The position numbers were made by a program, and so were the translations under genes. The notes beneath the pieces are model-generated. The model worked only from the letters and a program-made list of their open reading frames with translations. It ran no database searches and had not been told where the DNA came from. A stretch of 64,000 bases of DNA from Acanthochromis polyacanthus (lineage: Eukaryota > Chordata > Actinopteri > Pomacentridae). The stretch lies in NCBI RefSeq assembly GCF_021347895.1, contig NC_067119.1, forward strand, positions 8,568,534 through 8,632,533. Reading direction: 5' to 3'. This document shows, in pieces, positions 47,540 to 61,099 of the stretch. How positions within the stretch are numbered: the stretch's first letter is position 1; every line of letters starts with the position of its first letter.

Positions 47540-49640
47540 CAGTCCCAGGTCGATTTCCAGTCAGACGGACCTTTGCTGCATGTCATTAGTCCGTTTCCAT
47601 ATAATTTCCTCGCTATTTCCACTGGCCTATCTAAATAAAGACAAAATGCCAAAAAGGAAAAAAAAAACTCAAAATTGGTCCAAAGATGGCCTTTAGGGAG
47701 CGGTATCAAGAAGACTGGGGAGACGGTGGAGGAGCAACCAGTCTAGCAAACAGCAAAATAGGGTATTTTTCAATGTCTCACAAAAGGACTGACGTCATCT
47801 GTCACCTCTACGATGAAGATATAGTTATGTTATCAACTAAAACTACTCAGTTAGCTTTTGGGAGACTGTCTGCACAGTTAAAATGTGAATGATGATGATT
47901 TGTGACTAATGGGATGTGTTTAATTTGAGAAAAAGTGTGTCTTTTGACAAATGACCAACCATATTATCTGGTGAGGACTGTCTGCATAAAACATGTAGAC
48001 TTTTCCTGCTCGTCATTCGTCTGCTCTCTTTCACTACAATTTCCCACCTTACACTGTGTCTATCTCCACTGATCTATTTAAATAAAGACAAAATGCCGAA
48101 AGGAAAGAAAAAAAAAACAAATTGAAAATCAGTCTGAACATGACTGTAAAGAAGTCTGTCATTTTAGGAAGCAGCATCAAGAAGACTGGGGAGATTAAGG
48201 AGGAGCAATAACTAGAACAAACAGCAGAATCGAGTATTTTTTAGTGACTCACAAAAGGATTGAGCTCGTCTCTGTGATAAAGATATAATTAACTGATCAA
48301 CTAAAGCTACTCAATTAGTGTAGTATCTAAATAAAGTCAGTCTGAATGTGGCCTTAGAGAAGTTAATCATTTTAGTGAGCAGCATTAAGAAGACTTAGTG
48401 GATGATGTAGAAGCAACAAGTCTAACAAACAACAAAAAAGGGTATTTGTTGGGGCCTCACAACAAGATCAACCTCATGGTTAAATCATGAAAGTTGATGG
48501 GTTCTGGCTAATGGGATGTGTTGAATTTGAGAAAAAGTGCGTCTCTGCTGTCTCTGCATAAAACATATAGACTTTTCCTGCATGTCATTTGTCTGTTCTC
48601 TTTCCCTACAATTTCCCACCTTACACTTCGTCTTACATTCGCTGGGGCCTCACAACACGATCAACCTCACTTTTTCAAATGAAAGTCTCATCTGTCATCT
48701 CTGTGATGAAGATATACTTAACTGAACAACAAAAGCTACTCAATTAGTTCAGGTAGACACCATCTGCATGGTTAAATCATGAAAGTTGACGGTTTCTGGC
48801 TAATGGGATGTGTTGAATTTGAGAAAAAGTGTGTTTTTGACAAATGACAAACCATATTATCTGGTGAGGATTGTCTGCATAAAACATATAAACTTTTCCT
48901 GCTCGTCATTTGTCTGCTCTCTTTCCCTACAATTTCTCACCTTTCACATTATCTAGCTCTACTGTTCTAAATAAAGGCAAAATGCCAAAGATAAAGAAAA
49001 AAAACACTGAAATTTGATCTGATTCTGGCCCTAGAGAAGTCAGTCATTTTAGGGAGCAGCATCAGGAAGACTGAGGAGATGATGCAGGATCAACAATTCT
49101 AGGATTCGCACATTTTGACGTCATCTTACCAAAAGAAAATGTCATCTCCCACCCGTACAGACTTTGCTTTGCTATTCCTCTGCTTTCTTTTCCCACAAAA
49201 TCCACCCTCACACTTTGCCAATTTCCACTGCACTATTTAAATAAAGGCAAAATGCCAAAGGTAATGAAAAATTTCCTTAGAGTCAGTCTGAACGTGGCCT
49301 GAGAGAAGTCAGTCATTTTAGGGAGGGCCATCAAGAAGACTTAAAGGATGATGTAGAGGCAACAAGTGTAACTCACAAGAAAATAGGGTATTCTTTAGGG
49401 TATTTTTCAGTGTCCAAAGGATTGACCTCATCTAACACCTCTACGATGAAGATCAAGTTATGTCATCGACTAAAATTACTCAATTAGTTTAGGGTGACAT
49501 CATCTACATGCTTAAATCATGAATGTTGACGGTTTCTGGCTAAAGGAATGCTTTGAATTTGAGAAAAAGGTTGAGTTTTTTGGACAAATGACCAACCATA
49601 TTGTTTATCTGCTGAAGACTGCCTCTGCATAAAACAAATA
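47540..49640 (+). repeat. Local tandem repeat of about 250-450-bp units
   Basis: Several landmarks recur in order. AATAAAGRCAAAATGCC occurs at about 47633, 48080, 48969 and 49239 (a related AATAAAGTCAG at 48329). TTTTCCTGCTCGTCATT-like sequence occurs at about 48001, 48561 and 48893. GAATTTGAGAAAAAG-like sequence occurs at about 47919, 48520, 48817 and 49556. AGGGAGCRGYATCAAGAAGAC-like sequence also recurs. At least five diverged and partly deleted units are present. Short open frames, such as one starting MPKRKKK at about 47646 and one reading RYQEDWGDGG, recur in fragments from unit to unit. That may reflect descent from a coding sequence, but all are broken. I do not recognise the source. 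Confidence 0.8.
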
Positions 49641-51383
49641 GAGGACACAGAAAGGTCACTATAATGAGGCAACATCATGCTGACACCCACACAATTGAAT
49701 CATGACTCTAGATGCTATCTATATGCAGACACTATCTAGTAGAGGTATTTAAATTTATGCAGGTGAGGTCAGAGATAAGGTTTGAACTATCTAAGGACAT
49801 ATCAGAAGTGCACAGCCTCCTTTATCTACATCATGGTAACTCAACAGGTGGTTAGCATCAAGGTATAGTGATGTTGCCTACAACAGTAGAGTGGGGAGGA
49901 ACAAGGGTGCACTAAGGGCAGTATTAATGGAACAAAGTCCCTAAGGGAACGAGCTCATGGAGGAAATGCATCAGCAGGATAAAGCAGCAGCGTTGATAAG
50001 AGCTGGTCCTCAGGCAAAACAGTCAGTGGATAAACTGAACGCGAAGCAACAAGGCCGCTCTGCTGGAAGGAGATTAATGATACTGAGACAACACAGTTGA
50101 ATTCATGGTTTTAGCACATACTTAGTTATGTTCATTCAAATCTGCCGTCTTATAAACCCAACCAGTCCAAAGATAGGAGAGGTTTCTTCCTGTCCTTTTT
50201 ATAAGCGCGATAAGGCACCGTATACCATAAAAACAGCAGAAATTGAGAGCAAATGGTTAGAAATTCATTTGTCATCCGACGTGGATATATTTCTGCATCG
50301 GTCCAGAGCGTTATGAAAGGTAAAGGACTAAAGGATTACCATTTAAGGGCAGGTACGGGTGGGAAGAGATTAGCACATGGGAGTAGATTTGAGGACGCCG
50401 TCGATAAGCCCGCCGGATATCGCGAGCTCAACCGCAGCAGATAAAACACACAATGGATGGTTTAGTTTGTGGAGCTAAAAATGTCACGGGGACGCAGCAG
50501 AAGAGACATGTGAAAGAAAATGCTTCAATTGGAAAGTTATGGAGCAACTAGATGGCCGTTAATTTTGTGGAGCAAAGTTGATGTTGGTGCTACATAAATT
50601 ACGAGATGATTAATTTGTAGTATGTTTGAAGACATGGAAATGGGATACAAGAGTTGTGGATAAGACCTGAAATGTTTATTACAGGCAATAATGTAAAACA
50701 TGAGATACTGTTCTATGTTTTATTTAAATATTAAGAGGGACACTTTAAGTGGGGCTCAGAAGGTCCTCCAACACTTAATGTCATGCATTTTGGTAACTTT
50801 ATACACCAATACATGCCTTTTCTGCAACAAATTGTCTTCCTTTATGTAAAGGAAATCAAAATTCAGACACTAGGTGACAACTCAAAGTATAGTAGAATAG
50901 GATATGGACAGACTTAAGTCTTCCACAATAGATTCAGAGGTTGTACATGCTCATACTTGTCATTGTTAGAGTAAATAATGACCAGTGTCTTAGGCATTGT
51001 ATCTCCTGCATCCTCCCTAAATCTACGTCTATGCTATTAGTATAATTGCAATCATAAGGATGTTTCCATTTTTCATTGTGGTATCATATAAGTTACATTT
51101 TCAGCCCTGCAGCTGTAATTGAAAATGAAGAGTAGAGCATTACATCCTGTTATGAGGTCTTGGAAGTGTTAAATTCCACTTCTGACCTTAACTGTAGTAA
51201 AGGTGTTGTTCCAGCTGCAACATTAACCTTCATGCAGTTCAGCTTTTGTGGAGCTGATTGGGTTTTTTGAAATCAGACAGCATGGACTGCATTAAATAGT
51301 ATATTGTTCTGGAGACAGTAAACAGTGTTGCCTGTAGGTGCACATAGTTTCAATCACGTTGGGATCCAGGCAACTGTGCTAAA
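49641..51383. other. Non-coding stretch, nothing recognised
   Basis: No gene or repeat family was recognised. The segment at about 50160-50450 contains more CpGs than its flanks and is repeat-free. It may be regulatory, but there is no direct evidence. Confidence 0.45.
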
Positions 51384-51716
51384 GTGGGAAAAATTGGGTG
51401 CAGCTCTTTCTCAACTGCTCAAATCACCTGTGGAGTACCTCAAGGTTCCATCCTAGAGCCCATTTATTTTGATTACATTCTCCACAAACACTTCTAAAGG
51501 CAAATGTATCTGCCTTTGAGTTCAAGATGACTCCACCTCTTTGTTATCACATCCATCCTAAACTGCTTCCAGGAGGTAAAATGCTGGATCACCAAATACT
51601 ATTGTAAACTAAGCTGAGCACTGCTTTAATTTCAGGCTAGATTACTCAAACTCACCTTACCTAAATATTGGTCAGTCCTCACTGCTGCAAGACTCTTAAT
51701 CGGTACCAAAACAAAT
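51384..51716 (+). mobile_element. L2/CR1-type LINE reverse-transcriptase remnant
   Basis: ACCTGTGGAGTACCTCAAGG then TTCCATCCTAGAGCCC translates to CGVPQGSILEP, the highly conserved VPQGSxLGP motif of non-LTR reverse transcriptases. Downstream, DNA for LDYSNSP and TAARLLIGT, in different frames, corresponds to the later RLDYCNxLL and AARLLxxT motifs of L2-type elements. The spacing shows large internal deletions and frameshifts. It is an old, inactive fragment in plus orientation. Confidence 0.8.
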
Positions 51717-54700
51717 GGATATCACTATACCTGAGGTAGCATCTCTGTACCTGCTACCTACTTTATTTCAGAAATTAATCTCACACATTGTTGTCCTGTA
51801 TGTCTGGCATATTAGAGTTTTATATTTACCGATTTGCAAGTTTTATCATGTTTTCTCTTGTCTCTTTTGTACATTTGTTGTTGGCTGTTTTGCAACATGT
51901 GTAGCACTTTTCGTCAACTCAGGTTGGTTTTTTAAAACATATCCTTTGAATTCCTGCATTCACGGCCTGCCTAGTTACCACACAAATATGGATATCTAAA
52001 GTAGCATCCCTCAAAGTTGACACATTTTCAAATTATATATACATTATATGTTGGAAAATGTTGCTTATAAAAGGAACTGTTCTCCTATTTAACTTGTAAT
52101 TTGAGGATTTGCAATTTTAAATCATTTGACACTCAGTATGTGTAATTTTCTGATATGATTTTACATACATAGTGTGATCTTGTGAATTTTCTGGGAAAGT
52201 ACTTCCAAACTGTCAACTCAGAAAAGCAATTTAACAGCTCAGTTCATAGTTTAAAGAAGTACTGACAATTAGCGCCTGTGTCCTTATGTCTGTGCAGTCA
52301 AATGTAAAAAGATAATAAGGGCATTTCATTGGTGACTGTACAATAAAACTGTTATTATATTCTTCTTTTAATCCTTGAATCAGCTCTCCAAATGGAAGCT
52401 AACCTTGGATTAAGATACGAGGGTTTTCCCCTTCCATTGTGGGAGCTTGTTTTGTATTCCAGCTCTTGGCAGGTCCTGCACAGCCCCAATCTACTCCCCA
52501 AGCCCTGTAGGCGAAGCAAGCCTTTTCCAGTCTGCAGCAAGACGAGTGTGTTTGTGTGTAAAATGCAAATGGTGAAAATGGTAAAATGCAAAAAATGTAA
52601 AACGCAAACTGTGCGGCAACAACTGTGATCCCCCGGGAATGGATAAATGACAAAAGATGCGATTCTTCCCGTCTCCTCCCCTATTCCTTCTGCCTCAGAG
52701 GGGGAGGCAGCGATGAAGAAGATCTGTATACCTGTCGGTTCACAGCCTCCACCTCTGCCGAAGACGCCCGTCAGTCACGGCAGCCGAGGGAGGCCCTTCT
52801 CCGGCAGAGCCCAGAGGTGACACAGTTGTGGGGAAACCGCCCCCTCCAAATCAACTCAGCAGCACCCTATCAGACCCCCAAGCCAAGTGCAGGAACTCGC
52901 ACTAAAGAGTTAATGTGACACACAGCAGCACACCACCAACAAAAGCTAAGCACGCAGGGCATGCAGCATCCCACGCATCCGTAAGCACCGAAGCACACAC
53001 ACAAAGACCCTGTCACTCAAGCAAACGGGGTATGTGATCTGACACAAGATGGAGGCTGCTTACGTAACACTTGATTCATTTCAAAGGTGTAATTGGATGT
53101 CTGTTTGGGTTCGGCGTGAAAAAGGCTCCTGGCACTCGCAGTATCAAAGGTGACATTCATTAAGGGCTGCCAAAATAAAGTTATTTCTGGAGGGACGTGA
53201 AAATAGAATCAATTGGCAGCTCTTCAGTTAGCATTTACTTATGTGTTAATGTTCCATTCACAATCAGCTGCTTCTATGTGACTGACCAGAACTGAATATA
53301 TTCAAGGCTCCAGGTTTATTTAGGGAGATGCCTTTATATTTCTAAAAAGCTGATTTCCCTGCAACAAATGTAGGAGTTTCTGATGTTGCATTCACTGTCA
53401 GGTTATATATCAGCTGTCACTTCTCTCTCCAAACTGCGTCGGAATTCACCAACAACCCAGCGGCATATTTGTTTAATTATTTAGGGTAATAAGAGCCATG
53501 GCTGTTTTCCCACAACAAATGGAAAAAAACAACAACTCTCAAACACAAACAAATCAGACCTATATGAATTTATTTTACACTTCACACATACATATCTGTT
53601 ACATTTCCGTCAAAAAATACATATATAGTCATATAAATGTGAAGTTTTTGCAGAGTTTCACTTTAAATACTGCTTATCATCCTTATTAAACACAGACAGT
53701 AAGAAAAATAGAGATATTTTTTCACATTATAACTGCCAAAAATAAATTGCTTTCAGAGGGAAAGAGCACATTAATTCAAAAAAGACGCATTAATTCAAAA
53801 TAGATGCTAATTCATGTTTGGAAAAAGTCTTCACACACACACACGCTAAAAAAATAAAGAGACAGATCTTAGATGCGACACAAGCTCATATCTAAGACAT
53901 TACGGTTCCTTCATTCAGAACCATCCAGTGCAAATAATATTCTTTTTTAGGAGCAGAACACAGTGAAGTCGGTGCTACAACAGTTTCAGACAGCCAGAGC
54001 TATTTAATATGGGATCTCTATTTATACAAGATGTAAATGTAAATGTGTAACACTTCACCGCAAAAAGCTGCATAAAGGCACAAACATTAACACATGTAAA
54101 AATCACTACTCACACAAGTAAGGTAAACTCTTTGTTAGGAATCAGAGAGCTTTAGTGTTGAGATAAAGCTCAATATCCACCACAGACCATAACCCTCCCC
54201 TCCATTAAAAATAAATGGCTCTTTAAATGCATGATGGTAAAGAAATGACCTGTATTTGCTGCTTGAATGTGCAATTTCAATGAAGGCCTTAGGAATAACA
54301 TGAAATTTAACAGATGGTTCTTGCTTTAGAGAGGAGTCTAAGACAATACAGTATACTGGTGGATATAATGACTAAATATCAAATGCTTTGGTTCACAGTA
54401 GGGGCAACATCTAATCATCAATCCCTTTGTTCAAATGCATCCGTTAGTGGTTTATTTCTACTTGAATTTCTTCTGCAATCAGATATTACAGGTCGCCCTG
54501 AATCCAAAGTCCACAAATGCAGTCTCGTTAGACTCACAGTGAAATAGGAGAAGTGCTTTCTTTTCTCCTTTGGTACTGTCAAACTTCACTTTTTGACGTT
54601 AATAAACTCCACTCCCACTGTAAACATACACTCACCTTTTTTTTAAATGAATCTCTGATTTAGTGCACACACACGGACCCAGAAGGGTGCAGTATGAAGA

Positions 54701-56466
54701 GAGACTAATGGATTATGTTGAGCCTAAAGTCTCAATGCCACAAAGAGGACTCTGGTTTAACCTGCTAAATCACCAACTGATGCTGCACAGCTTTAGAGGA
54801 GGTGCTGTTTAGAGTCTGGAATTTAAATCTATGGTGAGAAGCACCTCCCATTCACTAATTCTGTTCTTAATCATATCCTCTATTAGCAATATAGATTTGC
54901 AGCTGCGGGAATATGTTGCATCTGCAAACCTGTTGAGCTGTACCTTAGTAATGCCGCTGAACAGAGCAGTGCAGCTACAGCAGCACAAACTGTATGTGTC
55001 GAGTTGCCATGGAAACCTATATGCATTCAGTTGCTGATGCAGAAAATGCATAATTCTGTTTTTTATGTCCTGTCCTGATTAGATGTCAGATCCGTTTTAT
55101 GCAGCTACTAGAACACAGACCAGAAAACTGATTAGTCTGTTGGTAAAAATCAGAGAATTTCTAATCAGTAACATGAATTTCACTTCGATATTTTTTTTAT
55201 ATTTAATTATGGGACAGTTTTAGACTAAAAAGCACTTCTTGAGTACCATGTTAAAATGGATAGTTTAAAACTGCTGTCATATTAGAAATAAGCAGATATA
55301 AAAAGAGTGCACTGAAAATAAACATAACTTGCACAATTACCAATTTTCTACTAGTGCTATTCCCTTTTGTATCATTTGCACAAACAGCGCTTTTTACTGT
55401 AATCAGTTTTTATATTCATCCCATTTATATTCATCCAGGCATCACACAATTGGTCTATTTTAGTCAGAAGTAGAGTCACAGAAAGGGTCCTTTAATGTGA
55501 ACATGCACACAGCCTGATGAAGAAAACCTGCTTAGCAAAGAAAGTTAATAACCACCGTCATGACGACCATTGAATCTGATTTGGTTTTGTCAAGTCAACT
55601 TGCATAAAGAAAGCCTGGCTTCACGGCTCATCCCTCTGAAGTAGGTGCAGATTAAGACAGTGGTTATTTTTTTGACTGTAGTGTTTGATAGCGGTTTCCA
55701 GGAAGTGGGCCATAAGGTGACATAGTGTGGTCAGTCTTTTTCAAAGTAGAAACAGTGCTACATCCACGTCTTTACCTCGACACGTCTGTACTTTAAAGGG
55801 TCTCATAGTGGGCCAACTTGCTTTCGGAGCTCTGCAGTGTTAGCTGTGGAAGAGAAAACAGCAAGGATGTGGTGAGGTCTGTATCGAATAAACAACAACA
55901 AAATAGACCACAGAAGAGCTGTGTAGCGAGCAAGTTAAATCAGTGACAGCATAAAAATCTTGTCAGCCTTCCTGCCTGCTCTAATCCTTCTATGTATTCC
56001 CAACACATGCACTGTGAGCAACCAGTCTCCACAAGAGCCTGAATTTCAACTGAGAGACCATGAAAACTAGCGCGTGGATGGTCAACAAGCTTGCTGGGTG
56101 AGAGCAGATTGCCTGCGCTTAGCTTTTAAAATTCTCCAGCTGTCAACAGCCTTTTTGGACCGTGTGCATGTGGGTGCAAACTGGGGCACTCTGGACGAGT
56201 TTTCTTTTTCATGCAGCAGTGAGGAGTTGGCTGCTTCTCGAGCAGCCTTCCTGAAAAAAGAGACTGTTGTAAGAGGAGTGTGCTGTGGTGTTTGGATTTA
56301 GCAGTGTTTGACAATGAAAATGTCTCAGACTGTGAAGACTAAGGGATAATGCTTGATGTTTTTGTTGAATTCACACCTGTGAAGTGTTGCATTCATCAAC
56401 TGTCTTTGCTAATGAACTAACATTAGTGATGGGGCAGCTCAGGTCATTTCTAGATGTAAAAGCAGC
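51717..56466. other. Non-coding stretch with short microsatellites
   Basis: No gene was recognised. An AC run is at about 53832-53845. The patch at 52640-52920 is GC-richer with a 97-codon plus frame but has no motif or splice borders. AAATGCAAATGG near 52562 contains an octamer-like ATGCAAAT, and TGTAAATGTAAATGTG lies near 54031. These are isolated observations. Confidence 0.45.
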
Positions 56467-57375
56467 AATATAACACTAAAAACAAACAAACACTCCAATC
56501 CACAATAAAACACTAAAAAACATTTCATTCTACAATACAAGAAAAGCACTCAGAGAGCGCACTACTCTGCCAAGGCTGTCTTTGTATGATTTCTGATGGA
56601 TAAGCCTAATACGTCCGTAGCTGTGGATTTGAAGTAGCATCGCAGTCATGTGAGCGTCAGCAGGCAGCTGATGTAGTGTTCACTTGTCACTGTTTAGTGA
56701 CGCCGTGCCGCTATCTCACAATGATACAGAAATCTTCAACAAATCCATGGAATAAGCCGCATCACTGCCAAAATCTAATCAGATGGTCCTTGTGTCATTT
56801 CTGACCTTCCCTGAAAATTTCATGCAAATCCATTATTCTATTTTTGAGTAATGTTGTGCACAGACAAACAGACAAACGTTTGCCGATTGTCACATAACTC
56901 TGTTGCCTTCTTTGGTGGAGTAATAACCCTAAAAACACTGCAATCCACAATATAACACTAAAAAACAATCTAATTCATAATATAACACTAAAAACACTCC
57001 AATCTACAAATTAACGCAAAAACATTCATTCCAATCTACAAAATATCACTAAAAAAACATTTCAATCTACAATCTTACACTAAAAAACAAACATTCCAAT
57101 CCACAATATAACACTAAGAAACCCTCTAATCCGCAATATAACACTAAAAAACATTCCAATCCACAATATAACACTAAAAAAACATCCCAAATGCAGTATA
57201 ACACGGAAAAAAAAAACAATCTGATCTACAACAAGAAACTAAAAACAACTCTCCAATCTACAATATAGCACTAAAAAAAACATTTCAATTATTAATATAA
57301 CACCATAAAAACATTCCAATCTGTGATATAACACTAAAAACACTCCAATCCACAATCAAACATCAAAATTTCAAT
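56467..57375 (+). repeat. About 30-bp minisatellite, interrupted by a MITE-like element
   Basis: Variants of CCAATCCACAATATAACACT followed by AAAAAACATT recur about 14 or more times at 56925-57375, and about twice at 56467-56545. The period is close to 30 bp, with indels in the A runs. The same consensus on both sides of 56561-56924 shows that a single array was split. The repeat is A+C-rich on the plus strand and non-coding. Confidence 0.88.
56561..56924. mobile_element. MITE-like dispersed repeat inside the minisatellite
   Basis: The left end reads ACTACTCTGCCAAGGC. The right end, complemented, reads ATTACTCCACCAAAGAAGGC, so the termini are related inverted repeats of about 16-20 bp. The interior contains TCTAATCAGATGGTCCTTGT, AAATTTCATGCAAATCCATT and CACAGACAAACAGACAAACG, a block order seen in a very common teleost dispersed repeat. 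I could not identify a clean target duplication because the flanks are simple repeat. The classification as a MITE is inferred from the termini. Confidence 0.65.
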
Positions 57376-60183
57376 ACTACAAACGCAATTTAGGTAAAAA
57401 TACGAACATATCATCTGCAAAGTGTACTTCAACCATGTCCCCTATAGGTTTGTTAATTATTATATTAACACTGCTGCCTGTATGAAATATTAGTGTATTT
57501 TTTCAATTCGTCCTACCTCAATATGCGCAAAATTATACGAGTGCAATTAAAAATGTGTGATTTCAATAAGATCTGGTTCGCTAGCAGCTGTAATTCTTAA
57601 TATATGTACTGCATACACATGTTTAATCCAGTCATGCCTCTAATTAACTTTAAAATGGCAAAACACATGATTTAACTTGTTTCCCTTGACTAATCAAAAG
57701 ACTAAGTGATCATAAGGAGAGGATAATTGGAGAGTCTTTGGTGTGTTTACTGCAAACACAGCCCCAAGGTTATTCTGTTTGTAATGAATCTCTGATGGTA
57801 CGAAAGCACGCAGCGTTGTTGATACATCTCGCACTCATCTCAATTTACATACACTGAAAACACAAGTCAGCCTCAATCAGGGTTTACAACTGGATCCAGG
57901 TGAAAACTTTGTCGCTGTTTTTTCCAGTCTCTCTACTCGAGACAATCAAACTGATGGAGAGAGCAGTGGAAGTTCAATGCCAGTCACACAAAGAACTGTT
58001 AATTGTTTTTCTCCCCAGGTTTAAACGAGCTGCTGATGGATTAATTCAGGCCACTGGCGGTGCTTTAACCCTTTCGCCACGGCTACCCATCCACTCTAAT
58101 GTAACACGGCGTAAGACAGAACTACTTCAAAGTGGCTGGATAAACTTTCTCTTCTCCTTTAACATCTGTAGGGTAAAGGGAATTAGAGCGGCTGCCAAAG
58201 CAAATATTAGACCGGGGATGAAGGAGGACAGTTTGGGAAATCCAGGTTGTTTCTGGGGAATGTGCAGATCGAGGGACTTAAGCAAATCCAAACAGATAAC
58301 GTGTGGGAGACGAATGGATTTGCAGCGTAATGTTTACCGATCACCTTCTATTGTCCCTGCTGACGGGCGGCGTGAACTATGAGTGAGAAAGCCTGACTGT
58401 GTGTCTATCTGACTCTGCAGCATTGTACTCCACAGTGCCCACAGTGAGCAAGAACTCTTTATTCAGTGTCCTGGATATTATTGCTGTAAATGGCACAAAA
58501 AACAGGCTATTTCCTAGAAGAGAAATCCTTCTGTATGTTGTTTAGTAAGATGAGAATAACCCTCGATGGTTGACCTCCCGCGTGTGGCACTTCATGCTGT
58601 CTGGATGGACCTCTATACAAATTATATAAAAGAAAAAAAAGTATTTCCTCTGTGAAACTTCACACAGAATCAGTGCAGCTCTTGTGCTGGGATTCAGCTG
58701 TTGAGAATGAGCTCTCCTGGCAGGCTCGGTGCTAACAGAGCAGAACCTGTGGCCTGGTAGAAGTGAAAAAGGCGCTGGGCCGTGTTAAGGGGACGTTCAT
58801 TAATCATCCAGAGGGGGGGGAGAGAGGGAGTCTGGACGGAGAAAAGTTTGCCCCGCAGGCTGCAGCCGGTTCTGATGCTTTTGGCTGAAAGGTCTGTGCT
58901 TCGTTCCACGTTCCCTCTGCTCTCCTTCACCCCCTGATACCTTCACGGTGCATTCTTAGCACTTCTCCGTGACTCAGCCTCCCTCGAAACTCCAAATCCT
59001 TTCAACATTTTTGATCAGCCTCGGCCTTTCCTCAACTCTTCACCTCTTTCCGGCAGAGCTGACTTACTTACTTTCCTCACTTTTTCGCCATGTGCCCCGG
59101 CCTCTTTCCCTCAACAGCAAGATAAATGCAGACCGCCTCTGGTTCAATTAAACCAACACTTTCAACTTAGATCCTTCTCCTCTTGCATGCCAGAGGTGCC
59201 CCCATCAATCCCAATGACAAATCACCGAGCAAAAATCAATTAGTGCCCCCTTAACAAGTGTGTTTTACACTGGGAGACAAAACGAAAGAGGGGTGGGCTT
59301 TTTGTTGTACACTGTGCTGGGAACATTGCTCACATTTTTGATACTTTTATTAAAATTAGGGAGATACTGGAGTGGGAAGATAAAGGAGAATGAGTCTAAT
59401 CTGCCAGTTCATCAGAGGACAGTGGAAATAGAATCTGCTTTATTATAACAATGCCGTTGCCTCTGACCAATCAATTATAAAATATCCCCTCGAGCCGAAG
59501 AACTCTTTTTTTGCGTTATCATCACTAGCCCAGGCAAGATGAAATGGCTAACGCTGACGGAGTCGACGCACTACAAAAACACAGCTTCGCCTCTCTGTAG
59601 CTCGGTGAGTTTTTCTCTTTATTTTAATACACTTAAGACCAGCAATCACGGCGCACTTTTAGAGGTCATCGCAGAAAATGAATGAACGCTCCCCCAGCGG
59701 GCTCCATCAAAGAAGAGAGTCGAGGTTGAATAATGAACCCGGGGCTGAGAGGAGAAAGTTGCTATTAAGAGATGCTGTGAGAATCAATACCCCACCTTAA
59801 AATAATATGATGGTGAGGCATGTTGTACGAGGCTGGACTATCAAATGCTGATAGACAGTTATCCTTGGGAAGATGATGTAAGCTCAGTATTAAGACCCTG
59901 TTTACACTTCATCACCTCGTGTGACTTGAGCGAATTGGGCAGCTGTTAAACCACTAAAATGCTCGTAAATGTAACCGTTAGGGACAGATAAGGGAGTGTA
60001 TCTCTTATCTATTACATGGTGTGATAGCTATCTACATGCACACACACCATGAGAAGAATGCTACATATCCCCATATATAAAATACCACATGGCTTTAGCT
60101 ACAGTTTTGCCTTCAGCCAAACAAAAAAGAAAGAAAAAGAAATTAGGAGCCAGTTGGTAACAGAGTTAACTGCTTACACAGCA
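57376..60183. other. Non-coding stretch, nothing recognised
   Basis: A G run is at 58812-58820. The 160-codon plus frame at 57900-58382 has no motif, splice borders or recognisable similarity and is likely chance. Near 59538-59588 a short ATG frame (MKWLTLTESTHYKN) ends at a good donor, TAGCTCG/GTGAGT, but nothing else supports it. The segment 58700-59950 is repeat-poor. Confidence 0.4.
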
Positions 60184-60660
60184 CTACTCCTTGTGCTGGC
60201 TGTTCCTCTCTGTAACTTTACTGTCAGTGCACATGCCAGCCGCTGGCATATTTTGCAAATAGGGGTGACTGGAAGCACAAGAATGCGCAAAGAGAGACAA
60301 AGAGTTACTTGTAAACATTGGTTTTTGATAGCTGCATTGTTTTTTCAGAAGATTTTGGGCCTCATCTGCGTTTGTGTATCGATGCGGTTGAATGTCTGCC
60401 CTAGATGGAATCAGATTTCTGCTCTGCTCAAACACATTTTTGATTTGTTTCCATACTTATCTCCTATTTGCTGTGTAAGCACTGCCTGCAGTTCAGCTGA
60501 GAAATCTCCGGTGTTACTTATTCGTGGCTTCTCGGTTGCACTTAAAAGCACAAAATAATGTGTTTTTACAGACTCTGTTTAATCCAAACTATATGTTTTT
60601 GTCAATTTCTTTGAAAAGATGTGTAGAATAAATTCATTTTTATAAAATATTACAAGTTCA
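60184..60660 (+). repeat. Local duplication, copy 1 (contiguous)
   Basis: CTCTCTGTAACTTTACTGTC, CAGCCGCTGGCATATTTTGC, TTACTTGTAAACATTGG and ATAGCTGCATTGTTTTTTCA are matched by closely similar blocks at 60700-60850. The second half (TATTTGCTGTGTAAGCACTG, GCCTGCAGTTCAGCTGAGAA, GATGTGTAGAATAAATTCA) is matched at 61660-61880. In this copy both halves are contiguous. It also contains a 169-codon plus frame (60049-60558) that I regard as chance. Confidence 0.85.
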
Positions 60661-61099
60661 CTGCTAACACAGCTCTACCCTGTACTTTTATCGGCTGTTT
60701 CTCTCTGTAACTTTACTCAGTGCACACACCAGCCGCTGGCATATTTTACTAATTAACAGGAGAGGGGTGGATAGAAGCATATAAGTGCACCAAGAGACAA
60801 AGAGTAACTTGTAAACATTACTTTTTCATAGCTGCATTGTTTTTTCAGAGCAATTTTTTATCAAATTTGTGGACTGTTGTAGCTCAATCTCTATGTCTTG
60901 TGTCCATTTTTCCGATCTATAGCCTGAAAGGGTGCTGCAGATGCAATCAGATTTCTGCTCTACTCAAACACCTACTGACTAATTAGGCTACTTTAGTGCA
61001 CCAATGTGGACAGAGAGGTCATGAATCCTATGTCGTGTGTATAAGTAATTCGTGGATTGTGTGACAGTGTGTGTCTGAGCATTTTGAGCTATTAAGTAC

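Noticed and set aside
52625..52918. 97-codon plus-strand frame in a GC-richer patch.
   Set aside because: Low-complexity Arg/Ser/Gln composition, no splice borders and no recognised family.
56467..57375. Regularly spaced repeats considered as a CRISPR-like array.
   Set aside because: The repeats are contiguous with no unique spacers, are diverged, and lie in a vertebrate genome; it is a minisatellite.
57900..58382. 160-codon plus-strand open frame.
   Set aside because: No recognisable motif, no promoter or splice context, and composition similar to the flanking non-coding DNA. Cross-species data could reopen the question.
59538..59592. Short ATG frame ending at a good splice donor (TAGCTCG/GTGAGT).
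   Set aside because: No promoter features, no downstream exon in phase, and a donor-like site alone is common by chance.
60049..60558. 169-codon plus-strand open frame, longest single frame near the right end.
   Set aside because: It runs across the local duplication; the equivalent sequence in copy 2 is not kept open, and it has no recognisable domain.
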